DNA of 64,000 nt, from positions 186,001 through 250,000 of the forward strand of contig DATGLS010000017.1 of the NCBI GenBank assembly GCA_035293985.1. The letters run 5' to 3'. Shown here piece after piece: positions 7,518 to 16,877 of the stretch. The notes under the pieces were generated by a model. The model was not told where the DNA came from, made no database searches, and worked only from the letters and a program-made list of their open reading frames with translations. Both the position numbers and the translations under genes were made by a program. How positions within the stretch are numbered: the stretch's first letter is position 1; every line of letters begins with the position of its first letter. The DNA is from JAVDCA01 sp035293985. GTDB lineage: Bacteria; Pseudomonadota; Alphaproteobacteria; Rhizobiales; Xanthobacteraceae.

Positions 7518-9425
7518 TTGTCCCTCACCCGTCGCCGTTTCGTTCGCCGCAGCGCCCTTGCGCTTGCCGCACCTACGCTGGCCCAAATCGGCCTGCCGGA
7601 CCTGATCCGGCCAGCGACCGCCCAAGCAGCTCCGCCCGATCCCGCTCCGACCTGGCGCCACGGGCTGTCGCTGTTCGGCGATCTCAAGTACCCAGCCGAT
7701 TTCAAGCGCTTCGAGTACGTCAATCCGGACGCCCCGAAGGGCGGCACCGTGCGAATGCTCGGCCTCGGCACCTTCGACAACTTCAACATCGTGATCGCGG
7801 GCCTCAAGGGCCATCTGGAGGTCGGGATCGAGCGCATCTACGACCAGCTCGCCGCGTCGCCGCTCGACGAGGTCGCATCGGCCTACGGTCTGCTGACGGA
7901 AGCGGTCAGCCGGGCGGAGGATTTCTCCGCGGTCACCTACCGGCTGCGCGCCTCGGCGAAATGGCACGATGGCCAGCCGGTGACGCCCGAGGATGTGATC
8001 TTCTCGTTCAACACCTTGAAGGAGAACAGCCCCTTCTACGGCGCTTACTACCGCCACGTCGTCAAGCTGGAGAAGACCGGAGAACGCGACGTCACCTTCA
8101 CGTTCGACGGCCCGGGCAACCGCGAGCTGCCGCAGATCGTCGGCGAGCTGTTCGTCCTGCCCAAGCACTGGTGGGAGGGCAAGGACGCAAACGGCAAGGC
8201 GCGCGACATTACGGCAACCACGCTGGAGCCGCCGCTCGGCAGCGGGCCCTACCGGATCAAGACGTTCGAGCCGGGGCGCTCGATCACCTACGAACGCGTC
8301 AAGGATTATTGGGCCAAGGATCTTCCGGTGCGGGTCGGCACGGGTAACTTCGACGAGATCCGCTACATCTACTTCCGCGACACGACCGTCGCGTTCGAGG
8401 CCTTCAAGGCCGACCAGTTCGATTGGCGCCAGGAGAACAGCGCGCAGAAATGGACCACGCAATACGATTTTCCGGCGGTCACCGCGAAGCGCGTCATCAA
8501 GGAAGAGTTTCCGATCCACAACATGGGCGTCATGCAGGCGTTCGCGTTCAACACGCGGCGCGACAAATTCAAGGACCCGCGCGTGCGGCACGCCTTCAAT
8601 TTCGCCCTCGATTTCGAGCAGATGAATAAACAGCTGTTCTACGGCCGGTACGAGCGCATTTCGAGCTACTTCTACGGCACCGAGCTTGCCGCAACCGGGC
8701 TGCCAAGTCCGCAGGAGCTGGCGTTGCTCGAGCCGCTGCGGGACAAGGTGCCACCGGAAGTGTTCACCACGCCCTACAGCAATCCGGTGGGCGGAGACCC
8801 CAAGGCGGATCTCGAGAACCTGCGCGCCGGCCTGCGCCTGATGCGCCAAGCCGGCTACGAAATCCGTGATCAGAAGCTCGTCGATGCCAAGACCGGGACC
8901 CCGTTCACGGTCGAGCTCCTTTCCGAGGATCCCTCCGCCGAGCGCATCTACCTGTTCTACAAGCCGGGGCTGGAGCGCATGGGCATCGGGGTTTCGATCC
9001 GCACGATCGATGCTGCGCAATACGAAAACCGTCGCCGCAACCGCGACTTCGACATCATCATCGCGAACTGGGCCGAGTCGCTGTCGCCGGGCAACGAGCA
9101 GCGCGGATACTGGGGTTCGGCTGCCGCCGACCAGAATGGATCGCGCAACTACATCGGCATCAAGAACCCCGCGGTCGATGCGCTGATCGATCGCGTCGTC
9201 TTCGCGAAGAGCCGCGACGAGCTGGTTGCCGCCACCAAGGCGCTCGACCGCGTACTGTTGTGGAATCACTACGTCGTGCCGCAATGGACCCTGCGCAAGG
9301 TATGGACCGCGCGCTGGGACCGCTTCGGCCGGCCGGACACCATGCCGAAGTACGGTGAAGATGCCTTCCCCACCATCTGGTGGTGGGACGCCGCCAAGGC
9401 GGCGAAGACCGGGTCGAGCCAGTGA
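7518..9425 (+). CDS. Peptide ABC transporter substrate-binding protein (YejA-like), copy 1
   Basis: A periplasmic solute-binding protein of family 5, 635 residues. The N-terminus TRRRFVRRSALALAAP fits a twin-arginine signal, with likely cleavage after AQA near residue 37. LSLFGDLKYPADFKRFEYVNPDAPKGG is the hallmark of YejA-type proteins, and YRLRASAKWHDGQPVTPEDV is the general family 5 motif. In E. coli, YejABEF imports peptides such as microcin C; a peptide ligand is inferred. The start is TTG 7518, with GGAG six bases upstream; no ATG fits. Five genes follow in tight order: two binding proteins, two permeases and an ATPase. The gap 7291-7517 before it holds only short internal repeats. Confidence 0.9.
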   Translation: MSLTRRRFVRRSALALAAPTLAQIGLPDLIRPATAQAAPPDPAPTWRHGLSLFGDLKYPADFKRFEYVNPDAPKGGTVRMLGLGTFDNFNIVIAGLKGHLEVGIERIYDQLAASPLDEVASAYGLLTEAVSRAEDFSAVTYRLRASAKWHDGQPVTPEDVIFSFNTLKENSPFYGAYYRHVVKLEKTGERDVTFTFDGPGNRELPQIVGELFVLPKHWWEGKDANGKARDITATTLEPPLGSGPYRIKTFEPGRSITYERVKDYWAKDLPVRVGTGNFDEIRYIYFRDTTVAFEAFKADQFDWRQENSAQKWTTQYDFPAVTAKRVIKEEFPIHNMGVMQAFAFNTRRDKFKDPRVRHAFNFALDFEQMNKQLFYGRYERISSYFYGTELAATGLPSPQELALLEPLRDKVPPEVFTTPYSNPVGGDPKADLENLRAGLRLMRQAGYEIRDQKLVDAKTGTPFTVELLSEDPSAERIYLFYKPGLERMGIGVSIRTIDAAQYENRRRNRDFDIIIANWAESLSPGNEQRGYWGSAAADQNGSRNYIGIKNPAVDALIDRVVFAKSRDELVAATKALDRVLLWNHYVVPQWTLRKVWTARWDRFGRPDTMPKYGEDAFPTIWWWDAAKAAKTGSSQ

Positions 9426-11287
9426 GGATCACCCGCCGCGCAGCCCTGGCCATCGGCGCCGGCGCGCTCGCGGGCGCGCGGCTCGCGCCGCCGGCGCGCG
9501 CCGCCGAGGACGAGGTGGAGCGGCACGGCATCTCTGCGTTCGGCGACCTCAAGTATCCGGTCGACTTCAAGCGTTTCGACTATGTCGATCCGAACGCGCC
9601 CAAGGGCGGCATGTTTTCGCAGATCGGCCCGGTGCGGCAATACAATCAGAACTTCCTCACCTTCAACTCGCTCAACAGCTACATCCTCAAGGGCGACGCG
9701 GCCCAGGGGATCGAGATGACCTTCGCGACGCTGATGGCGCGGGCGATCGACGAGCCCGACGCGATGTACGGCTATGCGGCACGCGGCGTGCGCATCTCGG
9801 CCGACGGGCTGACCTACCGCTACGCGATGCGGCCGGAGGCGCACTTCCACGACGGCACCAAGCTCACCGCACAAGATGCGGCGTTCACGTTCGCGCTCCT
9901 CAAGGACAAGGGCCATCCGCTGATCGTCCAGCTGCTGCACGATTTCGACCGCGCCGAAGCGGAAGACGACGCGACCCTCGTGGTGCGCTTCAAGCCGGGG
10001 CGCGGCCGCACCGTGCCGTTGTACGTCGCGGGCCTGCCGATCTTCTCGCGCGCCTATTACACGACGCATCCGTTCGACCAATCGACCCTCGACGTTCCGC
10101 TCGGCTCCGGCGCCTACCGGGTCGGCCACTTCGATGTCGGCCACTACATCGAATACGAGCGCGTGAAGGATTTCTGGGGAGCGGCGCTCCCCGTCGCGGT
10201 CGGCACCAACAACTTCGACATCGTGCGCTATGATTTCTACCGCGATCGCGAGGTCGGGTTCATCGGCTTCACGGCGAAGAACTACCTGTTTCGCGAGGAG
10301 TTCACCTCGCGCGTATGGGCGACCCGCTACGATTTTCCGGCCGTGCGCGACGGCCGCGTCAAGCGCGAGACGCTTCCCGACGGGCAGCTGTCCGGCGCCC
10401 AGGGCTGGTTTCCGAACATGCGCCGCGACAAGTTCAAGGACCGACGCGTGCGCGAGGCGCTGATCGACGCCTTCGATTTCGAGTGGACCAACAAGAACGT
10501 CATGTATGGCCTTTACCAGCGCACCGTGTCGATGTTCCAGAACTCGCCCCTGATGGCGAGCGGAAAGCCTAGCGCCGAGGAGCTGGCGCTGCTCGAGCCG
10601 TTCCGCGGCAAGGTGCCGGACGAGGTGTTCGGCGAGCCCTACGTCCCGCCGGTGAACGACGGCTCTGGCCAGATCCGGCCGCTGCTCGCCAAGGCGAGCG
10701 CTCTCCTCACCCAGGCCGGCTTCACCATCAAGAACGGCAAGCGCGTCGATCCGCAGGGCAACCCGTTCACCATCGAGTTCCTGGTCGACGACCCGACCTT
10801 CGAGCCGCACCACCTCGCCTACATCAAGAACCTCGCCCTGCTCGGCATCGACGCGAACATCCGCGAGGTCGACGCCGTGCAATACAAACGGCGGGTCGAC
10901 GAGCGCGACTTCGACATCACGGTGGAGCGGCTGACCCTCAACAACACGCCAAGCGACGAGCTGCGCGCCTATCTCTCCTCGCAGGCCGCACGCATCAACG
11001 GCACGTACAATGTCGGCGGCATCGCCGATCCGGCGATCGACGCATTGACCGAGAAGGTCATCGCGGCCGACACCCGCGCCGCGCTCACGACCGCCTGCCG
11101 CGCCCTCGACCGCGTCATCCGCGCCGGTCGCTACTGGGTGCCGCAATGGTACCGGGCCGCGCACCTGATCGCCTATTGGGACGTGTTCGGCCGCCCGAGC
11201 GCGCCGCAGCCGCGCTACGACCGCGGCATTCCGGACATCTGGTGGTATGACCGCGAAAAGGCGAACAAGCTCGAGCGGGCGGGCTGA
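9422..11287 (+). CDS. Peptide ABC transporter substrate-binding protein (YejA-like), copy 2
   Basis: A second family 5 binding protein, 621 residues, clearly paralogous to the preceding one: ISAFGDLKYPVDFKRFDYVDPNAPKGG sits at the same place. Its start GTG 9422 overlaps the stop of copy 1 (GTGA), so translation is coupled. ITRRAALAIGAGALAG gives a twin-arginine-like signal ending near ARA at about 29. Internal motifs (RYAMRPEAHFHDGTKLTAQDAAF, YRVGHFDVGHYIEYERVKDFW) match the family. Two tandem binding proteins serving one permease pair suggest a broadened peptide range. This is inferred from the arrangement only. Confidence 0.9.
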   Translation: MRITRRAALAIGAGALAGARLAPPARAAEDEVERHGISAFGDLKYPVDFKRFDYVDPNAPKGGMFSQIGPVRQYNQNFLTFNSLNSYILKGDAAQGIEMTFATLMARAIDEPDAMYGYAARGVRISADGLTYRYAMRPEAHFHDGTKLTAQDAAFTFALLKDKGHPLIVQLLHDFDRAEAEDDATLVVRFKPGRGRTVPLYVAGLPIFSRAYYTTHPFDQSTLDVPLGSGAYRVGHFDVGHYIEYERVKDFWGAALPVAVGTNNFDIVRYDFYRDREVGFIGFTAKNYLFREEFTSRVWATRYDFPAVRDGRVKRETLPDGQLSGAQGWFPNMRRDKFKDRRVREALIDAFDFEWTNKNVMYGLYQRTVSMFQNSPLMASGKPSAEELALLEPFRGKVPDEVFGEPYVPPVNDGSGQIRPLLAKASALLTQAGFTIKNGKRVDPQGNPFTIEFLVDDPTFEPHHLAYIKNLALLGIDANIREVDAVQYKRRVDERDFDITVERLTLNNTPSDELRAYLSSQAARINGTYNVGGIADPAIDALTEKVIAADTRAALTTACRALDRVIRAGRYWVPQWYRAAHLIAYWDVFGRPSAPQPRYDRGIPDIWWYDREKANKLERAG

Positions 11288-11314
11288 GCAGAAGAAGCGA
11301 GATCGAGATTCCGA

Positions 11315-12424
11315 ATGGCCGCCTATCTGGTTCGCCGACTGCTGCTGATGATCCCGACGCTGTTCGGCATATTGCTGGTGGCGTTCGTGGTGGTGCAGTT
11401 CGCGCCGGGCGGGCCGATCGAGCGCGTGCTGGCGCAGATGTCGGGGCAGGACACGGGCGCCACCTCGCGTATCGGCGGCTCCGGCGGCGACCTCGGCGCG
11501 CGCCAGCTGCAGGGAGGCGGCCAGCTCGACGCCGTCAACTCGAGATATCGCGGCGCGCAGGGCATGGACCCGGCCTTCATCAAAAAGCTGGAGAAGCAGT
11601 ACGGCTTCGACAAGCCCGCCTATGTGCGCTTCTTCATCCTGGTGAAGAACTATCTGATGTTCGATTTCGGCGACAGCTTCTTCCGCAGCATCAGCGTCAT
11701 CGACCTGATCAAGGAGAAGCTCCCGGTGTCGATCTCGCTCGGCCTGTGGATGACGCTGCTCACCTACCTGATCTCGATCCCGCTCGGCATCGTCAAGGCG
11801 GTGCGCGACGGCACGCGGTTCGACACCATCTCGTCGACGATCATCATCGTCGGCTACGCGGTACCGGGCTTCCTGCTCGCGATCTTCCTGATCGTGCTGT
11901 TCGCCGGCGGCTCGTTCTGGAACATCTTTCCGCTGCGCGGATTGACCTCCGACAATTGGAGCCAGCTTCCCTGGTACGGCAAGATCGCCGACTATTTCTG
12001 GCACATCACGTTGCCGGTCTTCGCCATGATGGTCGGCTCATTCGCCACCATGACGCTGCTCACCAAGAACTCGTTCCTCGACGAGATCCGCAAGCAGTAC
12101 GTCCTCACGGCACACGCCAAGGGATTGACGCAGGGCCGGGTTCTCTACGGCCACGTTTTCCGCAATGCCATGCTGATCGTCATCGCGGGCTTCGCCAGCA
12201 GCTTCGTGGGCGCCTTCTTCGGCGGATCGCTGCTGATCGAGACGATCTTCTCGCTCGACGGCCTCGGCCTGCTGAGCTTCGAGAGCGTGCTCAACCGCGA
12301 CTATCCGGTGGTGTTCGCCAATCTCTATATCTTCGCGCTGATCGGGTTGGCCGTGAACCTGATCTCCGATTTCACCTACACCCTGATCGATCCGCGCATC
12401 GATTTCGAGACGCGGGACGTTTGA
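11315..12424 (+). CDS. Peptide ABC transporter permease (YejB-like)
   Basis: An inner-membrane permease of 369 residues. An N-terminal membrane segment (about 5-30, ending FAPGGPIE) is followed by a hydrophilic insertion rich in Gly (about 45-90) and the core with about five more membrane segments. The cytoplasmic coupling region EIRKQYVLTAHAKGLTQGRVLYGHVFRNA is the EAA loop that contacts the ATPase. The long insertion after the first membrane segment is usual for YejB compared with DppB. The gene begins 27 bases after the second binding protein and ends one base before the next permease. Confidence 0.9.
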   Translation: MAAYLVRRLLLMIPTLFGILLVAFVVVQFAPGGPIERVLAQMSGQDTGATSRIGGSGGDLGARQLQGGGQLDAVNSRYRGAQGMDPAFIKKLEKQYGFDKPAYVRFFILVKNYLMFDFGDSFFRSISVIDLIKEKLPVSISLGLWMTLLTYLISIPLGIVKAVRDGTRFDTISSTIIIVGYAVPGFLLAIFLIVLFAGGSFWNIFPLRGLTSDNWSQLPWYGKIADYFWHITLPVFAMMVGSFATMTLLTKNSFLDEIRKQYVLTAHAKGLTQGRVLYGHVFRNAMLIVIAGFASSFVGAFFGGSLLIETIFSLDGLGLLSFESVLNRDYPVVFANLYIFALIGLAVNLISDFTYTLIDPRIDFETRDV

Positions 12425-12425
12425 G

Positions 12426-13622
12426 ATGGACGCGCGCGTTCCCAACAGCGTCCCCGAGGCCCCGATCGCCACGCCGACCGGGCCGATACTGGCCCCGGCA
12501 GGGGGGCGCTTCGCGCTCTCTCCGCTCAACCGTCGGCGCTGGGAGAACTTCAAGCGCAACCGCCGCGGCTATGTCTCATTGTGGATATTCACCATTCTGT
12601 TCGTGATCTCGCTGCTCGCGAATGTCATCGCCAATGATCAGCCGCTCTATATCCGTTACGACGGAAAATCCTACTTCCCGATCCTTTCTACCTATGCGGA
12701 CACAACCTTCGCCGGCAAGGACGATACGGACGCACTCGGTACCGCGGCCGACTACCGCAACGATGATGCGCTGATTGCGCGCATTAACAAGAAGGGCTGG
12801 ATCCTGTGGCCGCCGATCCGTTTCAGCTACGATACCCGCGTCAATAATCCGCCGATGGCCTTCCCCTCCAAACCGACCTGGGCCTTGAACAAGCAGGATT
12901 GTGCGAACGCGATCGAGAAAAAATTCGCCCATTGCGACGACAAGCTCGAGCCCAATTGGCTCGGCACCGACACGAACGGCCGCGACGTAGTTGCGCGACT
13001 GATCTACGGCTTCCGCATTTCCGTGCTGTTCGGGCTCACCCTGACGGTGCTCTCCTCGATGATCGGCGTGATCGCAGGCGCCGTGCAGGGCTATTTCGGC
13101 GGTTGGACCGACCTTCTGTTCCAGCGCTTCATCGAGATCTGGACCTCGATCCCCGACCTCTATCTGCTACTGATCCTCTCAGCCATCCTGGTGCCGGGGT
13201 TCTTTACCCTGCTCGGCATCATGTTGCTGTTCTCCTGGGTCGGCCTGGTCCGATTGGTGCGCGCCGAGTTCCTGCGCGGCCGCAACTTCGAATACATCCA
13301 GGCGGCACGCGCGCTCGGCGTCTCCAATTGGGTGATCATGTTCAGGCATCTCCTGCCAAACGCCATGGTGGCCACCATGACGTTTGTTCCGTTCATCCTG
13401 TCAGGCTCCGTCATGACGCTGACGGCCCTCGATTTTCTCGGCTTCGGGCTGCCGCCGGGCTCGCCGTCGCTGGGCGAGCTGCTCAACGAGGCGAAAGCCA
13501 ATCCCTATGCGTGGTGGCTCGGGCTGTCCGGGTTCTTCACGGTCGCGATCATGCTGTCGCTGCTGATCTTCATCGGCGAAGGCGTGCGCGACGCCTTCGA
13601 CGCGCGCAAGACGTTACGGTGA
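12426..13622 (+). CDS. Peptide ABC transporter permease (YejE-like)
   Basis: The second inner-membrane permease, 398 residues. A hydrophilic N-terminus (1-40) is followed by a membrane segment (about 49-67) and a large periplasmic loop (about 68-175, with the paired motifs NNPPMAFPSKPTW and DKLEPNWLGTDTNGRDV). The typical DppC-like core follows, with EAA loop VRAEFLRGRNFEYIQAARALGVSNWVIMFRHLLPN. LGTDTNGRDV..RLIYGFRISV is highly characteristic of this subfamily. It starts one base after the first permease stops, so the genes are translationally linked. With the neighbours it forms the channel for peptide uptake. Confidence 0.9.
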   Translation: MDARVPNSVPEAPIATPTGPILAPAGGRFALSPLNRRRWENFKRNRRGYVSLWIFTILFVISLLANVIANDQPLYIRYDGKSYFPILSTYADTTFAGKDDTDALGTAADYRNDDALIARINKKGWILWPPIRFSYDTRVNNPPMAFPSKPTWALNKQDCANAIEKKFAHCDDKLEPNWLGTDTNGRDVVARLIYGFRISVLFGLTLTVLSSMIGVIAGAVQGYFGGWTDLLFQRFIEIWTSIPDLYLLLILSAILVPGFFTLLGIMLLFSWVGLVRLVRAEFLRGRNFEYIQAARALGVSNWVIMFRHLLPNAMVATMTFVPFILSGSVMTLTALDFLGFGLPPGSPSLGELLNEAKANPYAWWLGLSGFFTVAIMLSLLIFIGEGVRDAFDARKTLR

Positions 13623-13627
13623 GCGCG

Positions 13628-15259
13628 ATGAGCGACGCCGCCCTGCTTTCGGTCCGCGATCTCTCGGTCGTCTTCCACCAGGGAGAGCGCGCGAGCTGCG
13701 CGGTCGACCGCATCTCGTTCGACATTCGCAAGGGCGAGACGGTCGCGCTGGTCGGCGAGTCGGGATCAGGCAAATCCTGCGCGGCGCTGTCGGTGATGAA
13801 GCTCCTGCCCTATCCCTCCGCGAGCCATCCGTGCGGACAGATCATGTTCAAGGGCCGGGACCTCATCAAGGCGTCGGAGGCCGAGATGCGGCGCGTGCGC
13901 GGCGACGACATCTCGATCATCTTCCAGGAGCCGATGACGTCGCTCAACCCGCTGCACACGATCGAGAAGCAGATCGCGGAGATTCTCGAGGTGCATCGCG
14001 GCATCGTCGGCCCGGCCGCGCGCAAGCGGGTGATCGAGCTGTTGAGCCAGGTCGGCATCCGCGACCCCGAGAGCCGGCTCGCCAGCTACCCGCACCAGCT
14101 TTCCGGCGGCCAGCGCCAGCGCGTCATGATCGCGCTCGCGCTCGCCAACGAGCCCGACCTGTTGATCGCCGACGAGCCGACCACCGCGCTCGACGTCACG
14201 GTGCAGGCGCAGATCCTCGAGCTGCTCAAGGATCTGCAGGCGCGGCTCGGCATGGCCATGCTGTTCATCACCCATGACCTCGGCATCGTGCGCCACGTCT
14301 CCGATCATGTGCACGTGATGACCCAAGGCAAGATCGTCGAGCATGGCCCGGTCGAGCGCGTCTTCGCGGCGCCGGAGCACCCCTATACGCGCCAGCTGCT
14401 CGCCGCCGAGCCGAACAAGGAGCCGGCGCCCTCCAATCCATCCGGCCGGGTGATGGTGCGGACCGACGATCTAAAGGTCTGGTTTCCGATCAAGCGCGGC
14501 GTGCTGCGCCGGGTGGTCGGCCACATCAAGGCGGTCGACGGGGTCAGCATCGAGCTGCGCAAGGGCGAGACGCTCGGGGTGGTCGGCGAGTCCGGCTCGG
14601 GCAAGACCACGCTCGGGCTCGCCATCCTGCGCCTGATCTCATCGACCGGACCGATCGTGTTCATGGGCAACGAGCTGCAAGGCCTCAAGTTCAAGGCGAT
14701 GCGCCCATTCCGCCGCGACATGCAGATCGTGTTTCAGGACCCCTACGGCTCGCTGTCGCCGCGCATGTCGGTCGAGGACATCGTCGAGGAAGGCTTGCGG
14801 GTGCACCATCCGAAGATGCCGCGCGGGGAGCGCGAGCAGCGGGTGATCCGCGCCCTGAGCGAGGTCGGCCTCGAGCCGTCGACCCGCTTCCGTTATCCGC
14901 ACGAGTTCTCGGGCGGTCAGCGCCAGCGCATCGCGATGGCGCGCGCGGCGGTGCTGCAGCCCACCTTCGTGGTCCTCGACGAGCCGACCAGCGCGCTCGA
15001 CATGCTGATCCAGTCGCAGATCTGCGCGCTGCTGCGCAAGCTACAGCGCGAGCACGATCTCACCTACATGTTCATCTCGCATGATCTCAAGGTGGTGTCG
15101 GCGCTGGCGAGCCGGATCATGGTGATGCGGCACGGCAAGGTCGTCGAGGAGGGTCCCGCAGCCGAGGTCTTTGCCGCGCCGAAGTCGGATTACACGCGGG
15201 CGCTGTTCGCCGCGGCCTTCAACCTGGAAACCGCACCGACGAGCGTGGTGTCCGAATGA
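13628..15259 (+). CDS. Peptide ABC transporter ATP-binding protein with two ATPase domains (YejF-like)
   Basis: A cytoplasmic ATPase of 543 residues with two fused nucleotide-binding domains, as in YejF. Domain 1: Walker A GESGSGKS at 43-50, Q-loop IIFQEPMTSLNP, signature LSGGQRQR at 158-165, Walker B LLIADEPTTALD, switch THD. Domain 2: Walker A GESGSGKTT at 320-328, then IVFQDPYGSLSPRM, FSGGQRQR, VVLDEPTSALD and SHDLKVV. The oligopeptide-type C-terminal tail (PEHPYTRQLL, and PKSDYTRALF near the end) follows each domain. ATG 13628 lies five bases after the permease stop. It is the last gene of the operon. Confidence 0.92.
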   Translation: MSDAALLSVRDLSVVFHQGERASCAVDRISFDIRKGETVALVGESGSGKSCAALSVMKLLPYPSASHPCGQIMFKGRDLIKASEAEMRRVRGDDISIIFQEPMTSLNPLHTIEKQIAEILEVHRGIVGPAARKRVIELLSQVGIRDPESRLASYPHQLSGGQRQRVMIALALANEPDLLIADEPTTALDVTVQAQILELLKDLQARLGMAMLFITHDLGIVRHVSDHVHVMTQGKIVEHGPVERVFAAPEHPYTRQLLAAEPNKEPAPSNPSGRVMVRTDDLKVWFPIKRGVLRRVVGHIKAVDGVSIELRKGETLGVVGESGSGKTTLGLAILRLISSTGPIVFMGNELQGLKFKAMRPFRRDMQIVFQDPYGSLSPRMSVEDIVEEGLRVHHPKMPRGEREQRVIRALSEVGLEPSTRFRYPHEFSGGQRQRIAMARAAVLQPTFVVLDEPTSALDMLIQSQICALLRKLQREHDLTYMFISHDLKVVSALASRIMVMRHGKVVEEGPAAEVFAAPKSDYTRALFAAAFNLETAPTSVVSE

Positions 15260-15280
15260 TTTCGCGCGGGGGGCGCCGCG

Positions 15281-15928
15281 ATGACCGATGACATAGCGCC
15301 GGACGCGCTGGCCGACGCGGCGGCGGACGCAACGGTGTCGCCGCCCAAGATTCTCGGCGGCGGCTTCCACCGGCTCGAGCGCTTTTCGCTGTCGCTGCGC
15401 CTGCCGGACGGGCAGACCCTCGACAGCGTGCGCGACGTGCTGCACGTCGGCAAGGTGACGGCGGTGCTGCCGATCGATCTTGCGCGCGGCGAGCTGGTGC
15501 TCATCCGCCAGTTCCGCCTGCCCGCGCATCTCGCGACCGGCGCCGGCGAGCTCACCGAGATCGTCGCCGGCCACGTCGAGGCGGGCGAGACGCCGGCGGA
15601 CGCCGGCATGCGCGAATGCGTCGAGGAGATCGGCGTGCGGCCGTCGGCGCTCTACCCGATGCTCGATTTCATTCCGGTGCCGGGCTCGAGCGACGAGCAT
15701 GGCTTCATGTTTCTCGGGCTCGTCGATGCGACGCACGTCCCGACACATGCCGGCGCCGCGCACGAGAAGGAAGCGACGCGACCGATGCGCGTTCCGATCA
15801 CGACCGCGCTGGCGGCACTGGAGCAGCGGCGCCTGCGCAACGGGTTCTGCATCCTCGCGCTGCAATGGCTCGCGCTCAACCGCGGCCGGCTCGACGCCAT
15901 CGTCGCCGGCGAGCCCGCCGCGCGATGA
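15281..15928 (+). CDS. Nudix hydrolase (ADP-ribose pyrophosphatase-like)
   Basis: A protein of 215 residues with a complete Nudix box at 97-119 (GHVEAGETPADAGM, then RECVEEIGV), giving the metal-binding REUxEE helix. KVTAVLPIDLARGELVLIRQFRLPAHL before the box resembles the ADP-ribose/sugar-nucleotide branch, where a hydrophobic QFR segment recurs. A likely reaction is hydrolysis of a nucleoside diphosphate linked to a sugar; the substrate is not proven. It lies 21 bases after the transporter ATPase, so it may be read from the same messenger. Its stop overlaps the start of the next gene (ATGA). Confidence 0.85.
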   Translation: MTDDIAPDALADAAADATVSPPKILGGGFHRLERFSLSLRLPDGQTLDSVRDVLHVGKVTAVLPIDLARGELVLIRQFRLPAHLATGAGELTEIVAGHVEAGETPADAGMRECVEEIGVRPSALYPMLDFIPVPGSSDEHGFMFLGLVDATHVPTHAGAAHEKEATRPMRVPITTALAALEQRRLRNGFCILALQWLALNRGRLDAIVAGEPAAR

Positions 15929-16872
15929 GCGCGCTGCTGCTCGCCATCACGGGCTGGGATCCCGGGCCCTGGGAGCAGCGCTTCCGCGCGGCCGCGCCGG
16001 GACGCGACATCCGGCTGTGGCCCGACCGCGTCGGCGACCCTGCCGACATCGCCTATGCGGCCGCGTGGCTGCCGCCGCCCGGGGCGTTCGCACTCTTCCC
16101 CAATCTGCGTGCGATCTTCAGCCTCGGCGCCGGGGTCGATGCGCTGCTGCGGGACGGCGCGCTCCCGCAGGTGCCGATCGTGCGTGTGGTCGATCCGAGC
16201 CTCATGCGGCGCATGACCGAATACGTGACGCTGCACGTGCTGATGCATCATCGCCGCCAGCGGCTCTACGACGCGCAGCAACGCCAGCGCCTGTGGCACG
16301 AGCATCCACAACCGATCGCGCAGGAGGTGCATGTGGGCATCATGGGGCTCGGCGTGCTCGGGCGCGACGCCGCGGAGGTGCTGGTGCGGCTCGGCTTCCA
16401 GGTGGCCGGCTGGAGCCGCACGCCGCGGGTCTTGCCGGGGCTCGCGTGCTTCCACGGCGCCGCCGGGCTCGACCCCTTCCTGGCGCGCACCGAGATCCTG
16501 GTTTGCCTGCTGCCGCACACGCCGGACACCGACGGGATCCTGAACCTAGCGCTGCTGCGCAAGCTCAAGCGCGACGGCGCGCTCGGCGGCGCGTTCCTGA
16601 TCAATGCCGGACGCGGCAGGCTGCAGGTCGACGCCGATATCATCCGCGCGCTCGACGAGGGCGCGCTCGCGGCCGCGACCCTCGACGTCTTCCCGACCGA
16701 GCCCCTGCCGACCACGAGCCCGCTGTGGACGCATCCGAACGTCACGATCACGCCGCACAACTCGGCAGCCTCGGTGCCGGAGGAAGTGGTCGATTATGTC
16801 GTGAAGCAGATCGAGCGGCTCGAAGCCGGGTACGCGCCGGAGAACGTGATCGATCGCGCCAGCGGGTACTGA
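15925..16872 (+). CDS. Glyoxylate/hydroxypyruvate reductase A-like 2-hydroxyacid dehydrogenase
   Basis: A D-2-hydroxyacid dehydrogenase of 315 residues that would reduce glyoxylate or hydroxypyruvate with NAD(P)H. The Rossmann dinucleotide motif is GIMGLGVLGRDAAEVLVRLGF (about 137-157), followed by VAGWSRTPR, where Arg residues after the second strand suggest NADPH preference. Substrate and catalytic residues lie in FLINAGRGRLQVDADI, DVFPTEPLP and the terminal HNSA (catalytic His). The N-terminal SLGAGVDALL and the RMTEYVTLHVLMHHR segment are typical of the GhrA branch. ATG 15925 overlaps the stop of the Nudix gene. Confidence 0.85.
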   Translation: MSALLLAITGWDPGPWEQRFRAAAPGRDIRLWPDRVGDPADIAYAAAWLPPPGAFALFPNLRAIFSLGAGVDALLRDGALPQVPIVRVVDPSLMRRMTEYVTLHVLMHHRRQRLYDAQQRQRLWHEHPQPIAQEVHVGIMGLGVLGRDAAEVLVRLGFQVAGWSRTPRVLPGLACFHGAAGLDPFLARTEILVCLLPHTPDTDGILNLALLRKLKRDGALGGAFLINAGRGRLQVDADIIRALDEGALAAATLDVFPTEPLPTTSPLWTHPNVTITPHNSAASVPEEVVDYVVKQIERLEAGYAPENVIDRASGY

Positions 16873-16877
16873 GGACA

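Noticed and set aside
7485..9284. A long minus-strand frame opposite the first binding protein
   Set aside because: Arg/Leu/Asp/Val-rich composition typical of an antisense shadow; no start signal or family match.
9269..12004. A 911-residue open frame on the minus strand across the peptide transporter genes
   Set aside because: It lies fully antisense to well-supported genes, has no recognisable domain and follows the codon shadow expected in GC-rich DNA.
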